Assembly: GCF_000818195.1 (NCBI RefSeq)
Contig: NZ_JTHL01000001.1
Location: 7,483,852-7,547,851 of the forward strand
From: Streptomyces sp. 150FB
GTDB taxonomy: Bacteria; Actinomycetota; Actinomycetes; Streptomycetales; Streptomycetaceae
Length of the DNA: 64,000 nt
Direction of reading: 5' to 3'
This document shows, piece by piece, positions 44,075-54,124 of the stretch. Made by a program: the position numbers and the translations under genes. Under the pieces are notes generated by a model that ran no database searches, was not told the origin of the DNA, and saw nothing but the letters and a program-made list of their open reading frames with translations. Every line of letters starts with the position of its first letter. Positions within the stretch are counted from its first letter, which is position 1.

Positions 44075-44283
44075 CCAGGGCCGCCGCCGGGCGGTTGCCG
44101 GTCACCGGATACGGCCCACGGCCGCCCATGTGTGTCGGCTCGACAGGTGAGGTGTGGGACGTATATGGGATCCGCAGGTGTGGGACGTCATGTACGCGAC
44201 GGGGGAGTCTGCCCCGAACGGGCGGCACTACCGAAGCGGCTCCGCGGCTCGCACCCAGGTAGGCGGGAGCCATGACAAAGTGA

Positions 44284-44448
44284 TCAGAGGGTGGCGTCGG
44301 CTCCGTCCGCCCAAGCGCCCAGGGCCTTGCCGTGCCGGTACGCCTCGGTGATCAGCAGCACCCGGGGGTCGACCTCGGAGGCCGGCGCCGCGATGTCGTC
44401 GACCTTGGCGTCGCGGGCACCATTCGCGTCGGCGCCCGGCGCCGTGAG
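44284..44448 (-). pseudogene. 3' fragment of a large-subunit catalase (KatE type)
   Basis: The minus strand reads LTAPGADANGARDAKVDDIA, then ASEVDPRVLLITEAYRHGKA and LGAWADGADATL, ending at TGA 44284. The AYRH(x)KA(L/I)GAW motif is characteristic of the C-terminal DJ-1-like domain of KatE catalases. Only 55 codons remain. It points head-on at the truncated ATPase gene next to it. Confidence 0.6.
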
Positions 44449-44520
44449 GAGTCTCCGCGCGGACCGAGGCTGTCAGCATCAAGATCGCCGCGAGCCTCAA
44501 CGACGGCGGTGGCGTCCGAC

Positions 44521-44799
44521 ATGTTCACCCCCAGCGAGCTGGTGACCAACACCCGCAAGTACGCACCCGGGCTCTGCCTCCTCGACCTGGAGCTCGACGA
44601 GACTGGGGCGGAGATTGCCGTATGGGACACCAACCCCGCCCTGCCAGCCCTCCACGGACGCGGGCCCGACCGGGTGGGCAAGCACGGCCTTGAAATCATT
44701 CTCGCCCTCTGCGAGAGCTACGACGTCCAGCGCGAATCCATCGGCAAACGCGTCAAGGTCCGCATCCGCCTCACAGACCATTCCCCCCGACGCTTCTGA
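44521..44799 (+). pseudogene. N-terminally truncated GHKL anti-sigma-factor-like protein
   Basis: ATG 44521 gives 92 residues: MFTPSELVTNTRKYAPG (N box), AVWDTNPALPALHGRGPDRV and GKHGLEIILALCESYDVQRE. This is the C-terminal two-thirds of RsbW-like HATPase_c_2 proteins. The first 40 or so residues of the fold are replaced by sequence antisense to the catalase fragment. It probably cannot fold fully, though a short protein may still be made. Confidence 0.6.
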
Positions 44800-45355
44800 A
44801 GATCACCCAGCCGCATGACCTCACAGCCTCAGAGTGTGCTGGTCAGGAGAAGGCTGAGATTGCGCAGCGGGCGACGACGCGCTGTTGGATCAGTGTGTTG
44901 AAGCGGATCTACAGGGATGGGTGTTGTGGTCGGTCGGAGTGTTTTCTGGGTGCCGGAGCATTGTGCAGAGCCCTCGTCGCGGGTCCAGAGGCCGGCCTGA
45001 CGATCCTTCACCGGTACCGCGACAGCTGAGAACGGCCGTCCACGGGGGGCAGCCGTCCGGGAGGGCGCGCGGGCCGTGGGCGGGCGCCGGCGGTTCGTAC
45101 CGCCGGCGCCCGCCCGTATGTCCCGAAGCTCCCCACACGGGCAGGTGCCGTCGCGACGGCTCGCTGCCCTGACCGGTCCGGTCTGTACGGTCGAACCTCC
45201 GGAACCGGTCGGCTTCACGGACCTTACGGAGGAGGGCGTCGAACCAGAGGTCACCACAGTCGGCGCGCGACACCTCACGGTCGGCCTTGCCCCATGAGGC
45301 GTTGGGCGAGCAGGTTCAGCACGTGGCTACTCGCCCAAGGACGCTCGTTTTGTGC
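44800..45355. other. Spacer between convergent genes
   Basis: No gene is supported in about 550 bases. The region holds one very strong hairpin (listed separately). A minus frame near 45220-45270 reads DLWFDALLRKVREADRF, which may be a remnant of unknown origin. Confidence 0.4.
45078..45115. terminator. 17-base-pair bidirectional hairpin
   Basis: Arms 45078-45094 and 45099-45115 pair perfectly with loop TCGT. The hairpin lies between the plus-strand ATPase remnant and the minus-strand permease gene, and suits termination from both sides. Confidence 0.7.
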
Positions 45356-46873
45356 CTATATGATCTGCTCGTAGATCTGAGACCGGGTGTTCTCGTACGG
45401 TTTGGGGGTGCCGTAGGAGTCCCGGGCGATGTACCACCAGATGGTGGCGAGGACGAGGACCGCGGCCAGGGCGATCGCCGCGTAGTTCATGGAGTCGACC
45501 GTCACGGGACTTGCCTGGGGGAGGCAGAACAGGACGGTGACGAGGATGACCCAGACGACGGCGATGATGCCGATCGGCCTGCTCCAGCGGCCGAGGTGCC
45601 AGGGGCCTGCCTCGAAGTTCTTTCCGGCGCGCAGGCGCAGGAAGATCGGGATCGCGTAGGCGGGCGTGATGCCGATGACGTTGATGGCGGTCACGGCGCC
45701 GTAGGCGGTGGCGGAGTAGAGAGAGGGGACGGCGAGCAGGCAGGCTACGGCCACTGCGAGCAGGACCGCGTTGACGGGTGTCTGGGTGCGGCTGCTGACG
45801 CGCCGCCACAGTGCTGAGCCGGGCAGTGCGTTGTCGCGGGAGAAGGCGAAGACCATCCGGCTGGCAGCCGCGACTTCCGCGTTGCCGCAGAAAAGCTGGG
45901 CGCCGATCACGACGAGGAGCAGGGCAGTGGCTCCGCTGTTTCCCAGGGCGTCGAGGAAGATCTGGGCGGGTGGCACGCCGGTCGAGGTGTTCTGGGTGCC
46001 GGCGTAGTCCTGGATCGCGAAAGTGAGGCCCGCCAGGAGGGCGAACCCGGCAATCCAGGAGACCCAGATGGACCGCACGATGCCACGGGCCGCGGAGACG
46101 GAGGCGTTGGCGGTCTCCTCGGAGAGGTGCGCCGAGGCGTCGTAGCCGCAGAACGTGTACTGCGCCAGGAGCAGCCCGAGTGCGGCGACGTAGATCGGGC
46201 TGTGCCAGCCCGTGTCGTTCACGAACCGGGTGAAGACGAAGGAGGGGGTCTGGTGATGGTCGGGCACGATCGCCAGGGCGCCGACGATGACGGCGACGCC
46301 GGCCAGGTGCCACCACACGCTCACCGAGTTGAGCACGCTGACCAGCCGTACACCGAACAAGTTCAGTGTGGCGTGCAGCAGGAGGATGCCGATGAAGAGG
46401 ACCATGGTCCAGCCGGGGGTGGGCTGGAATCCCCACTGGAGGTTGAGGAAGGCGCCGGTGAACAGCGCGGCGCCGTAGTCGATGCCGGCGATCGCACCGA
46501 GCAGTCCGAGCAGGTTCAGCCAGCCCGTGTACCAGCCCCATTTGCGGCCGCCCAGGCGGTCGGCCATGTAGTAGAGAGCGCCGGAGGTGGGGTAGGCGCT
46601 GGTGACCTCGGCGAGAGCCAGGCCGATGAAGAGGACGAACAGGCCGACTCCGGCCCAGCCCCAGAGCATGACCGCCGGGCCGCCGGTGCCCAGGCCGAAT
46701 CCGTAGAGGGTCATGCAGCCGGAGAGGACGGAGATGACCGAGAAGCTGATGGCGAAGTTGCCGAAGCCGCCCATCCGGCGGGCGAGGACAGGCTGATAGC
46801 CGAGCTCCCGCAGCCGTGCTTCCTCATCGCGCTGGGGTGCTGGGTTTTCCGGCCCGGCCGAGTGGGATGACAT
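45356..46873 (-). CDS. APC-family amino acid permease (GABA-permease-like)
   Basis: The product is 505 residues with about 12 membrane helices. I chose ATG 46873 because GGAGG lies 8 bases upstream; the frame extends further without coding character. Conserved parts are RRMGGFGNFAISFSVISVLS, EVTSAYPTSGALYYMADRLG, and FCGYDASAHLSEETANASVS. These match the actinomycete GABA/amino-acid permease subgroup. It probably imports an amino acid or amine. The divergent cassette encodes a kinase and two flavoproteins, so the two units could share a regulator, but that is speculation. Confidence 0.9.
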   Translation of the reverse strand: MSSHSAGPENPAPQRDEEARLRELGYQPVLARRMGGFGNFAISFSVISVLSGCMTLYGFGLGTGGPAVMLWGWAGVGLFVLFIGLALAEVTSAYPTSGALYYMADRLGGRKWGWYTGWLNLLGLLGAIAGIDYGAALFTGAFLNLQWGFQPTPGWTMVLFIGILLLHATLNLFGVRLVSVLNSVSVWWHLAGVAVIVGALAIVPDHHQTPSFVFTRFVNDTGWHSPIYVAALGLLLAQYTFCGYDASAHLSEETANASVSAARGIVRSIWVSWIAGFALLAGLTFAIQDYAGTQNTSTGVPPAQIFLDALGNSGATALLLVVIGAQLFCGNAEVAAASRMVFAFSRDNALPGSALWRRVSSRTQTPVNAVLLAVAVACLLAVPSLYSATAYGAVTAINVIGITPAYAIPIFLRLRAGKNFEAGPWHLGRWSRPIGIIAVVWVILVTVLFCLPQASPVTVDSMNYAAIALAAVLVLATIWWYIARDSYGTPKPYENTRSQIYEQII

Positions 46874-47713
46874 GGAAGATGCCTCCAGAAGCGGGGGGTA
46901 GGACTGAGGTGGAGGGGCGGGAGGGCGGCGGACAGGGGTGTCGGGGGAAGGCGGTACGCGGCCGGCGGTCGGTCCCGGGCGTGCGGGAACACCTCCTGTG
47001 TACGGGCCTGAAGTCCTGCGGCGAGGCCTCGGAGGGATCCGCGCGGTCGAACCTTCGTTCCTCCGCACGCTGAGCGTCGCGGAGCAGGCACACCCGCGGC
47101 ACCGGGTCGGCGGGCGCGAGCCGGAGGGCGGTGCCGCACCGTCCCGGGCCTGTTGCCGCGAGCCGTCCGTACGCGGACGCTCCTGGCTGGGGGCGTGCGG
47201 CGTGCGCTCCACAATGACGCGGGCGTGCGATACGGGCGTGCTGATACGGGCGGCATCACGGTGGCGTCGGCATTACCGGGATCGTCGGCCGACCAGGTCC
47301 GGACCGTGTCGGTGCCCGCCGCCACGGCGGTGAGGATCCGCGTACGCCGGATCCACGACGGGCCGGCCGTCTGTCTCGGCCGGGAGAGCGCGCGTGGACA
47401 TCCAGCGTCCGGCGTGCACGTCCTTGATGCTGGTCCGCAGAGGGGTTTGACGCATGCATGGGAACCTCCGGCGCGGGTGACAAGCGGTCCGGTGTGGCGG
47501 GCACGGAGAAGTCCCTTGTGGAGGCGTCGGGTTGCCCATGTGCTGCCGCCGCTCGCCGGTCAGTGTAGGGCGTGGATCACCGAAATTCGAACAGTCAGTT
47601 GATCTTCGGCGACTCTCCGTGCCCCCCGGCGCGCCGCAGGGGTGGCTCTTGACGTCCGCTTCGGCCGGCAACAGGCTGTGTGATCACGCTGTCGTCCGAG
47701 TCAGAAACGGGAT
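46874..47713. promoter_or_regulatory. Long divergent promoter region
   Basis: About 840 bases separate the permease gene and the FGGY kinase gene. No confident gene is present. A minus frame from about 47453 (MRQTPLRTSIKDVHAGRWMS) has some coding look but no family. I see no clear operator. Confidence 0.4.
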
Positions 47714-49204
47714 ATGTCTCCTGCTCAGCACTCCGCGGGTACGGCTTCGGCCACGGGCCCGGTCCTCGCCATCGATCAAGGCACCTCCGTCACCAAGGCG
47801 CTGGTCATCTGCCCGGAGCGCGGTGTGATCGGCGCCGGGTCGGCGCCGGCCTCTCCCCGCTACGGTCCCGGCTCAGTGGTGGAGGTCGATCCCCGCACGC
47901 TGCTCGCCTCGGTCATCGCCGCGGGACGCCGTGCCCTCGACGAGGCGGGGGAGCCCGTCGTGGCCGTCGGTCTGGCCAATCAGGGGGAGACGGTCCTCGC
48001 ATGGGACCCCGCCACCGGGGACCCGCTCACCGACGCGGTGGTCTGGCAGGACCGGCGGGCCCAGCCTTTGTGCGAGGAACTCGCCGGACACAAGGAGCAG
48101 TTGCGCGCTCGGACCGGTCTCCCGCTGGACCCGTACTTCGCAGCGCCCAAGATGGCGTGGATCCGTCGCCATCTGACCCGCGAGGGCGTGGTGACCACCA
48201 GCGACGCCTGGCTGATCCACCAGATGACGGGCCGCTTCGTCACGGACGCGTCGACCGCTGGACGCACCCAGCTCCTCGACCTCGACCGGGCCGAGTGGTC
48301 CTCGGAGGCACTGGAGATTTTCGGTCTCGCCGATGAGCGGCTGCCGCAGATCGTCGACGCGGCCGGCCCCGTCGGTGAGACGACCGCGTTCGGCACCCCG
48401 ATCCCGCTGACCGGGCTGATCGTGGACCAGCAGGCCGCGCTCCTCGCGCAGAGCGCGATCGACCCGGGCACCGCCAAATGCACCTACGGGACCGGCGCGT
48501 TCCTCCTCGCCCAGACGGGCCACCAGCCGCTCCGCTCGGCCACCGGCCTGGTCAGTTGCGTCGCCTGGCAGCTCGGCGGCCGGACCAGTTACTGCCTCGA
48601 CGGACAGGTCTACACCGCTGCCTCCGCCGTGGACTGGCTGGCAGGCATGGGCGTGATCTCCGGCGCGGCGGACCTCGATCCGGTCGGCGCGAGTGTCCCC
48701 GACAGCGGTGGTGTCACCTTCGTACCGGCATTCGCCGGACTCGCCGCCCCCTGGTGGCGCGGAGACCTGCGCGGCACGGTCACCGGGCTCGGCCTGGACA
48801 CCCGACCCGGACACCTGGTGCGTGCCCTGTGTGAGGGCATCGCCGCCCAGGTGGCCGAACTCGCCGACGCCGTCGCCACGGACCTCGGCTCGCCGCTGAC
48901 CGCCCTGCGCGTGGACGGCGGCCTGACCCGGTCGGCGCTGCTGATGCAGACCCAGGCCGACCTGCTGCAAAAGCCGGTCGAGGTCTCCGCACTGTCCGAA
49001 GCGACAGCCCTGGGAGCCGGCGCGCTGGCCCGGATGGGACTCGACCCCACGCTGCCGCTCGACCGGGCGGTGCCCCCGTGGAAGCCCTCCGCACGCTACG
49101 AGCCGCGCATCGGGCCCGATGAAGCGGCCCACCGCCGGAACGCGTTCCGCCACGCGGTGCGCACACTGCTGGCCCACCCCGCGTCCGACTCCGGAGCCCC
49201 CTGA
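47714..49204 (+). CDS. FGGY-family carbohydrate kinase, glycerol-kinase-like
   Basis: The product has 496 residues. It shows AIDQGTSVTKALVI (phosphate 1), GLANQGETVLAWDPATGDPL, VVWQDRRA and KCTYGTGAFLL (adenosine part), then GLAAPWW and DGGLTRSALLMQTQADLLQK. These match glycerol kinase and near relatives, which phosphorylate a polyol. It is followed by GlpA- and GlpB-like flavoproteins with 1- and 4-base overlaps, so the pathway polyol to polyol phosphate to ketone is likely. Glycerol is the first guess, but another polyol is possible. Confidence 0.85.
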   Translation: MSPAQHSAGTASATGPVLAIDQGTSVTKALVICPERGVIGAGSAPASPRYGPGSVVEVDPRTLLASVIAAGRRALDEAGEPVVAVGLANQGETVLAWDPATGDPLTDAVVWQDRRAQPLCEELAGHKEQLRARTGLPLDPYFAAPKMAWIRRHLTREGVVTTSDAWLIHQMTGRFVTDASTAGRTQLLDLDRAEWSSEALEIFGLADERLPQIVDAAGPVGETTAFGTPIPLTGLIVDQQAALLAQSAIDPGTAKCTYGTGAFLLAQTGHQPLRSATGLVSCVAWQLGGRTSYCLDGQVYTAASAVDWLAGMGVISGAADLDPVGASVPDSGGVTFVPAFAGLAAPWWRGDLRGTVTGLGLDTRPGHLVRALCEGIAAQVAELADAVATDLGSPLTALRVDGGLTRSALLMQTQADLLQKPVEVSALSEATALGAGALARMGLDPTLPLDRAVPPWKPSARYEPRIGPDEAAHRRNAFRHAVRTLLAHPASDSGAP

Positions 49205-50631
49205 TGCCTGTCACCACCCAAGGCCCGCTGCCCGAAGAGGACTACGACGTGGCGATCGTCGGCGCGGGCGTCGTCGGCTCCGCCATCGCCCGCGAACTCG
49301 CCCGCTATCCCGCACGAGTAGCCCTCGTAGAAGCGTCCGACGACGTGGGGGACGGCACGTCGAAAGCCAACACAGCGATCCTGCACACCGGATTCGACGC
49401 GGTTCCCGGCTCGCTCGAAGCCCGGCTCGTACGGGAAGGACACCACCTCCTCACGGCCTACGCGGAAGAGACCGGCATCCCCCTCGAGCCGGTCGGCGCG
49501 CTGCTCATCGCCTGGGACGCCGAGCAGCACGCGACTCTGCCAGATCTCCTCAAGAAGGCCGCGCTCAACGGTTATCACGAGGCACGGATCGTCGGCGCGG
49601 ACGAACTCTACGACCGCGAACCGCACTTGGGCCCCGGTGCGCTCGGTGCGCTCGACATTCCCGGCGAGAGCATCATCTGCCCGTGGACCACCACCCTCGC
49701 CTACGCGACCCAGGCCGTACGCTCCGGCGTCGACCTGCACCTCAACGCCCGCGTCCGCGACGTCCGGACTTCCACCGGCGACGCCGCCCGCCACGAACTG
49801 GACACCGCACGAGGTGTGTTGCGGGCACGGACCCTGATCAACGCGGCCGGACTCCGCGCAGACGAAATCGACCGGCTTCTCGGCCATCACGACTTCACCG
49901 TGACCCCCCGCCGCGGCCAGCTCATGGTCTTCGACAAACTCGCCCGCCCCCTCGTCCGCCACATCCTGCTGCCCGCGCCCACCGCGCTCGGCAAAGGCGT
50001 CCTGGTCGCGCCGACGGTGTACGGGAACGTGCTGCTCGGCCCCACCGCCGAGGACCTGGACGACAAGAACGCCACCGACACCACTGCCCAAGGACTTGCA
50101 TTTCTGCGGGAGAAGGGCCGGCGGATCATGCCCGAACTGCTGGACGAGGACGTCACAGCTCTCTACGCGGGACTCCGCGCCGCCACCGAACACGATGACT
50201 ACCGGATCCGCGGCCACGCCTCACAGCGCTACATCGCGATCGGCTCCATCCGTTCCACCGGACTGACCGCGTCCATGGCCATCGCCCGCCACGTCGTCCA
50301 CCTGCTGACCACCATCGGCCAGAACCCGGGGGCGCCACGCGAACTGGCGACGCACACGATGCCCAACCTCGGCGAGGCGTTCACCCGCCCCTTTGAGCGC
50401 GCAGACCTCATCGCCACCGACCCGGAGTACGGCAGAATCCTCTGCCACTGCGAGCGCGTCACCCGAGGCGAGATCCGCGACGCCCTCAACAGCGCCATCC
50501 CACCGCGGAGCCCTGAGGGCTTGCGGCGCCGGACGCGCGCGCTCGGCGGTCGGTGCCAGGGCTTCTACTGCGGCGCTACCGTGCGCGCCCTCTTCACCTC
50601 CGAGAACTCACCGCGGGAGAACGGGCAGTGA
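49204..50631 (+). CDS. GlpA-like FAD oxidoreductase with BFD-type Fe-S domain
   Basis: This 475-residue DAO-type flavoprotein has VAIVGAGVVGSAIARELAR for FAD near residue 15, and TSKANTAILHTGFDAVPGSL. The C-terminal domain carries cysteines in LCHCERVTRGEIRDAL and GRCQGFYCG (CxC...C...C), a BFD-like [2Fe-2S] site. This architecture is that of anaerobic glycerol-3-phosphate dehydrogenase GlpA. ATG 49204 shares one base with the kinase stop. Confidence 0.87.
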   Translation: MPVTTQGPLPEEDYDVAIVGAGVVGSAIARELARYPARVALVEASDDVGDGTSKANTAILHTGFDAVPGSLEARLVREGHHLLTAYAEETGIPLEPVGALLIAWDAEQHATLPDLLKKAALNGYHEARIVGADELYDREPHLGPGALGALDIPGESIICPWTTTLAYATQAVRSGVDLHLNARVRDVRTSTGDAARHELDTARGVLRARTLINAAGLRADEIDRLLGHHDFTVTPRRGQLMVFDKLARPLVRHILLPAPTALGKGVLVAPTVYGNVLLGPTAEDLDDKNATDTTAQGLAFLREKGRRIMPELLDEDVTALYAGLRAATEHDDYRIRGHASQRYIAIGSIRSTGLTASMAIARHVVHLLTTIGQNPGAPRELATHTMPNLGEAFTRPFERADLIATDPEYGRILCHCERVTRGEIRDALNSAIPPRSPEGLRRRTRALGGRCQGFYCGATVRALFTSENSPRENGQ

Positions 50632-51932
50632 ACACACCGGCACACGACCACCTGCCTTTTTCGGATCCCGGCCGGCCCGCACGCACCGTCGATGTCCTGG
50701 TGATCGGCGCGGGGCCCGCCGGTCTCGCCGCCGCGGCAGGCATCGCGGCGGCGGGCGCCGGCACCGTCGAAGTGATCGACCGGGAGGACGAGGCCGGCGG
50801 AATCCCCCGGCACTGCCTCCACCAGGGATTCCGGGTACGTGAACCCGGACGCCGGATCAGCGGCCCCGCCTACGCCCGGCACTGGCGCGAGCGGGCAACC
50901 ACCGCCGGGGCCACACTCCGTACGGGCGTCACCGCGACCGGCTGGGCAGGCGCCCTCACACTGGACACCACCAGCGGCCTGGGCCTCGAACGCCTGACCG
51001 CCCGCGCGATCGTGCTGGCCACCGGGGCCCGGGAACGCCCCCGCACCGCACGCCTGGTACCCGGGAGCAGACCAGCGGGAGTGTTCACCACAGGAGAGCT
51101 TCAGCAGACCATCGCCACACACCGCCGGCCGGTCGGGAAACGAGCCGTCGTCATCGGCGCGGAACCCGTCAGCTACTCCGCCGTCCAGCTTCTGCGCAGA
51201 ACGGGCACGGAGATCGCCGCCATGGTCACCGACCAGCCCGGCCGACAAGCACCATGGTCCGCCGCGACCGACGCCCGCCTCCGCCACCGAATCCCGCTGC
51301 TCACAGACGCCGTGGTCACGGGAGTGCGCGGGCGCGGCCGGCTCACGGGCGTGACACTGCGTCACACCGATGGCAGGACAACGACCCTCGCCTGCGACAC
51401 ACTGGTCTTCACCGGTGATTTCATCCCCGACCACGAACTGGCGGTACGGGGGGAGGTCGCACTCGACCGCGACACCCGTGGCCCTGCGGTCGACATGGCG
51501 TTCCACACCGGGCGGCCCGGAATCTTCGCCGTCGGTAACCTCCTGCACGCCGTCGAACCCGCAGCCACCGCCGCACGGGAAGGCGTACTCGTTACCGGCC
51601 CGGTACTGCGCCGTCTCTCAGGCCGGCCGTGGCCTCACGGACATCTGACCGTCGAGGTGACCGGAGAGACCCTGCGCTGGGTCACACCGAACCGCGTCAC
51701 ACCTGCCGACCCACACCTCGCGCCCGGCACCCTCACGCTGCGCACAGCTCGCCCGCTCGCCCGCCGCGTGACGCTCCTCATCAGCCAGGACGGACACGTA
51801 GTGCACCGCGAGCGACGGTTGCGCGGTCACCCGGCGAACAGCTCGCTCCACGTCTCGGCGGACTGGATCCGCAGAGCCGATCCGAGCGGCGGCCCTATCG
51901 TGATCACCATGGACCCCGCGATTCCATGGTGA
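50628..51932 (+). CDS. GlpB-like/FAD-NAD(P) oxidoreductase subunit
   Basis: The product has 434 residues. GTG 50628 overlaps the previous stop by 4 bases. VLVIGAGPAGLAAAAGIAAA binds FAD, AIVLATGARERPRT and RAVVIGAEPVSYSAVQLL follow, with GIFAVGNLLHAVEPAATAAR at the end of the fold. A 100-residue beta-rich C-terminal extension (about 335-434) has no named match. It probably forms a complex with the GlpA-like protein and passes electrons to quinone or another acceptor (inference). Confidence 0.82.
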   Translation: MNTPAHDHLPFSDPGRPARTVDVLVIGAGPAGLAAAAGIAAAGAGTVEVIDREDEAGGIPRHCLHQGFRVREPGRRISGPAYARHWRERATTAGATLRTGVTATGWAGALTLDTTSGLGLERLTARAIVLATGARERPRTARLVPGSRPAGVFTTGELQQTIATHRRPVGKRAVVIGAEPVSYSAVQLLRRTGTEIAAMVTDQPGRQAPWSAATDARLRHRIPLLTDAVVTGVRGRGRLTGVTLRHTDGRTTTLACDTLVFTGDFIPDHELAVRGEVALDRDTRGPAVDMAFHTGRPGIFAVGNLLHAVEPAATAAREGVLVTGPVLRRLSGRPWPHGHLTVEVTGETLRWVTPNRVTPADPHLAPGTLTLRTARPLARRVTLLISQDGHVVHRERRLRGHPANSSLHVSADWIRRADPSGGPIVITMDPAIPW

Positions 51933-52014
51933 GGAAGGTGTCGCTGGGGGGGATCGAGTTCCTTCGCCACTCGGCGGGGGCTGTGGTTGTGTGTGCCTGT
52001 CAGGGTGGTGCTTC

Positions 52015-53043
52015 ATGACCGGCGGCCGGGACTCCTCGTTCTCCGAAAGGCACGCCGCGCGTATGCCTCCGCCGTTCGACCCCGAGCTGACTGCCGCTCT
52101 GGAGGCTCTGGGTGGCCTCTCGCGGGAGCGGATCACCCCCGAGAATCTCGCTGTGCATCGGCAGCGAGACGCGGCGAGCCGGCCCCGGCCGACGGTGGCC
52201 GAACTCCGTGCGGACGGTCACTTCGCCGTTGAGGAACTGAGCGTGCCTGGGGTCGGGGGCGGTCCGGACATCACTCTGGTGCATGCGCGGCCCGTGGGCG
52301 AGGCCGGCCCACTGCCGGTCCTCTACTACATGCACGGTGGTGGGCTGGTCATGGGGAATGCCTGGTCCGTCCTGCCCAAGATCCTCCGCGACTGGTCCGC
52401 TCCTCTCGGCATGGCCGTGGTGTCGGTCGAGTACCGGCTGGCGCCGGAGACGCGTTATCCGGGACCGCTGGACGACTGTCACACGGGGCTCGTGTGGACC
52501 GCCGGTCATGCGGATGAACTCGGTCTCGACGCGGAGCGGATGATCATCGGGGGCAAGAGTGCGGGCGGAGGGCTCGCCGCGGCTCTGACCCTGCTCAACC
52601 GGGACCGGGGTGAGGGGCCGACGCCGGTCGGACAGCTCCTGCAATGCCCGATGCTCGATGATCGCCTCGATACCCCGTCCGCGTTTCAGATGGAGGAGAT
52701 CGGCTTGTGGGACAGGTCCTCGACAGCCGTCTGCTGGCGGGCCTACCTGGGTGACCACCATGGAGACCCCGACCTGTCGCCGTATGCCGCACCCGGCCGC
52801 GCCACCGACCTGAGCGGTCTGCCGCCCACCTATATCGACGTCGGGTCGGCGGAGACCTTCCGGGACGAGAACATCGCCTACGCACAAGCGATCTGGTGTG
52901 CCGGCGGCGACGCCGAACTCCACGTCTGGCCCGGCGCCTTCCACGGCTTCGACTCCTTCGCCCCTGCCGCGGCCCTCACGCGGCAGGCCCGGCACGCCAG
53001 AACCCAGTGGCTCAGCCGCGCACTCGCGCGGTCCCGTCGATGA
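52015..53043 (+). CDS. Alpha/beta hydrolase, hormone-sensitive-lipase type
   Basis: The product has about 342 residues. I chose ATG 52015, since the upstream codons have no coding look. HGGG (YYMHGGGLVMGN), the nucleophile in GKSAGGG, acid in DVGSAETFRDEN and His in WPGAFHGFDSF mark the HSL esterase family. Within this window it resembles the esterase at 33347-34300 in motif order and length. The substrate is unknown. It begins 83 bases after the GlpB-like gene and may be on the same transcript. Confidence 0.87.
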   Translation: MTGGRDSSFSERHAARMPPPFDPELTAALEALGGLSRERITPENLAVHRQRDAASRPRPTVAELRADGHFAVEELSVPGVGGGPDITLVHARPVGEAGPLPVLYYMHGGGLVMGNAWSVLPKILRDWSAPLGMAVVSVEYRLAPETRYPGPLDDCHTGLVWTAGHADELGLDAERMIIGGKSAGGGLAAALTLLNRDRGEGPTPVGQLLQCPMLDDRLDTPSAFQMEEIGLWDRSSTAVCWRAYLGDHHGDPDLSPYAAPGRATDLSGLPPTYIDVGSAETFRDENIAYAQAIWCAGGDAELHVWPGAFHGFDSFAPAAALTRQARHARTQWLSRALARSRR

Positions 53044-53187
53044 AGCCGACCCCTCGCCGGGTCCTGACGTGTGTCAGGCACGGTCGGCGTGGACAGGCCG
53101 GACCGAGCCGGGGCGCGCTCGCGGCGCGGACCCCGGGGTACCGGAGCACGTGAACGCAACGCTCGCTGCCGGCGCCCGGCGGGATTC

Positions 53188-53904
53188 TCACGTCCGTCGC
53201 AGGATCCCGTAGGCGAGCGCGGCGAGCGCCGCGGCGCCGATGAGGGCGACCAGGCGCTCGAACAGGCCACCCAGGCCCGCCTGTTGGGTCAGCACGAGCG
53301 CCACGACGACGGCGACGAGCAGGCTCGCCGTCCAACGCGTCGGCCGTGCCCAGGCTTGCCAGCCGGGCGCTCGCCGCATGGCGGCTGCCAGAAAGAACCC
53401 GGCGCTCACGAGCAGGAACACACCGGCCGTAGTGAGATTGCCGTCGAGTCGTCCGCCGGCGTTGGATACCTGTCGGGCGGCGGTGCATCCCGGGTCGGCC
53501 ATGCGGCAGGCGAGCCGTTCGCCGACGCTCAGCAGATTGCCCAGGCCGGGGACGGACAGCGCGAGCAGAAGGGAACCCACCCCCGCGCTCCAGCCGCCGG
53601 GACGCAGCGCCGGCCACACGGAGCGCAGCGCGAACACGATGGTCGCGGCGCCGCATAACGTGAAGACGACCACCAGGAACATCGCTCCCGGCGCGGTGAT
53701 CGCGGACATGTCGCTGATGGAGTGCGCCAGAACGCTGTAGCGCGGGCCCTGCCACGAAGCGGCGACGAGCATGCTCACGGTGAAGGCCACCTGGGCTGCC
53801 ACGCCCCCCCGCGCCCAGCGCCGGGCGCCTGCACGCCGCCGTGCCGCAGATGTTGCCAGGCTGTCGTGGGTGGGACCGAGCGCTTGCGCGGATCCGCTGG
53901 TCAT
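53188..53904 (-). CDS. DUF998 family membrane protein
   Basis: This 238-residue protein has six to seven membrane helices. YSVLAHSISDMSAITAPGAM after the first long helix is the DUF998 signature. Function is unknown; relatives often sit near regulators. ATG 53904 is preceded by GGAGAACAG, which fits a ribosome site. The two-component genes lie further along the same strand. Confidence 0.8.
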   Translation of the reverse strand: MTSGSAQALGPTHDSLATSAARRRAGARRWARGGVAAQVAFTVSMLVAASWQGPRYSVLAHSISDMSAITAPGAMFLVVVFTLCGAATIVFALRSVWPALRPGGWSAGVGSLLLALSVPGLGNLLSVGERLACRMADPGCTAARQVSNAGGRLDGNLTTAGVFLLVSAGFFLAAAMRRAPGWQAWARPTRWTASLLVAVVVALVLTQQAGLGGLFERLVALIGAAALAALAYGILRRT

Positions 53905-54124
53905 CGCTGTTCTCCTCCGTGCGGCCGCGGCGCGGTGCCGCGGCATGCGTTCAGGACGCTACGGCCGGGGCCTGGGAGGATAGTCACCCGGCGGTGGACA
54001 TCTGCGGGTAGCTCTCATGGGGGACCAGCCGCTCTGAAAGGCGTCGCCGGGACCACCGTCGGGGAAGCAGCAGCCGGAGCAGGGCATCGCGCCCCCACCG
54101 GAAGCGGCATCGGTCACGGGCGGC

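Noticed and set aside
45327..46541. 404-codon minus-strand frame within the permease gene
   Set aside because: It is a +1 shadow of the APC permease, with Arg/Pro/His-rich composition.
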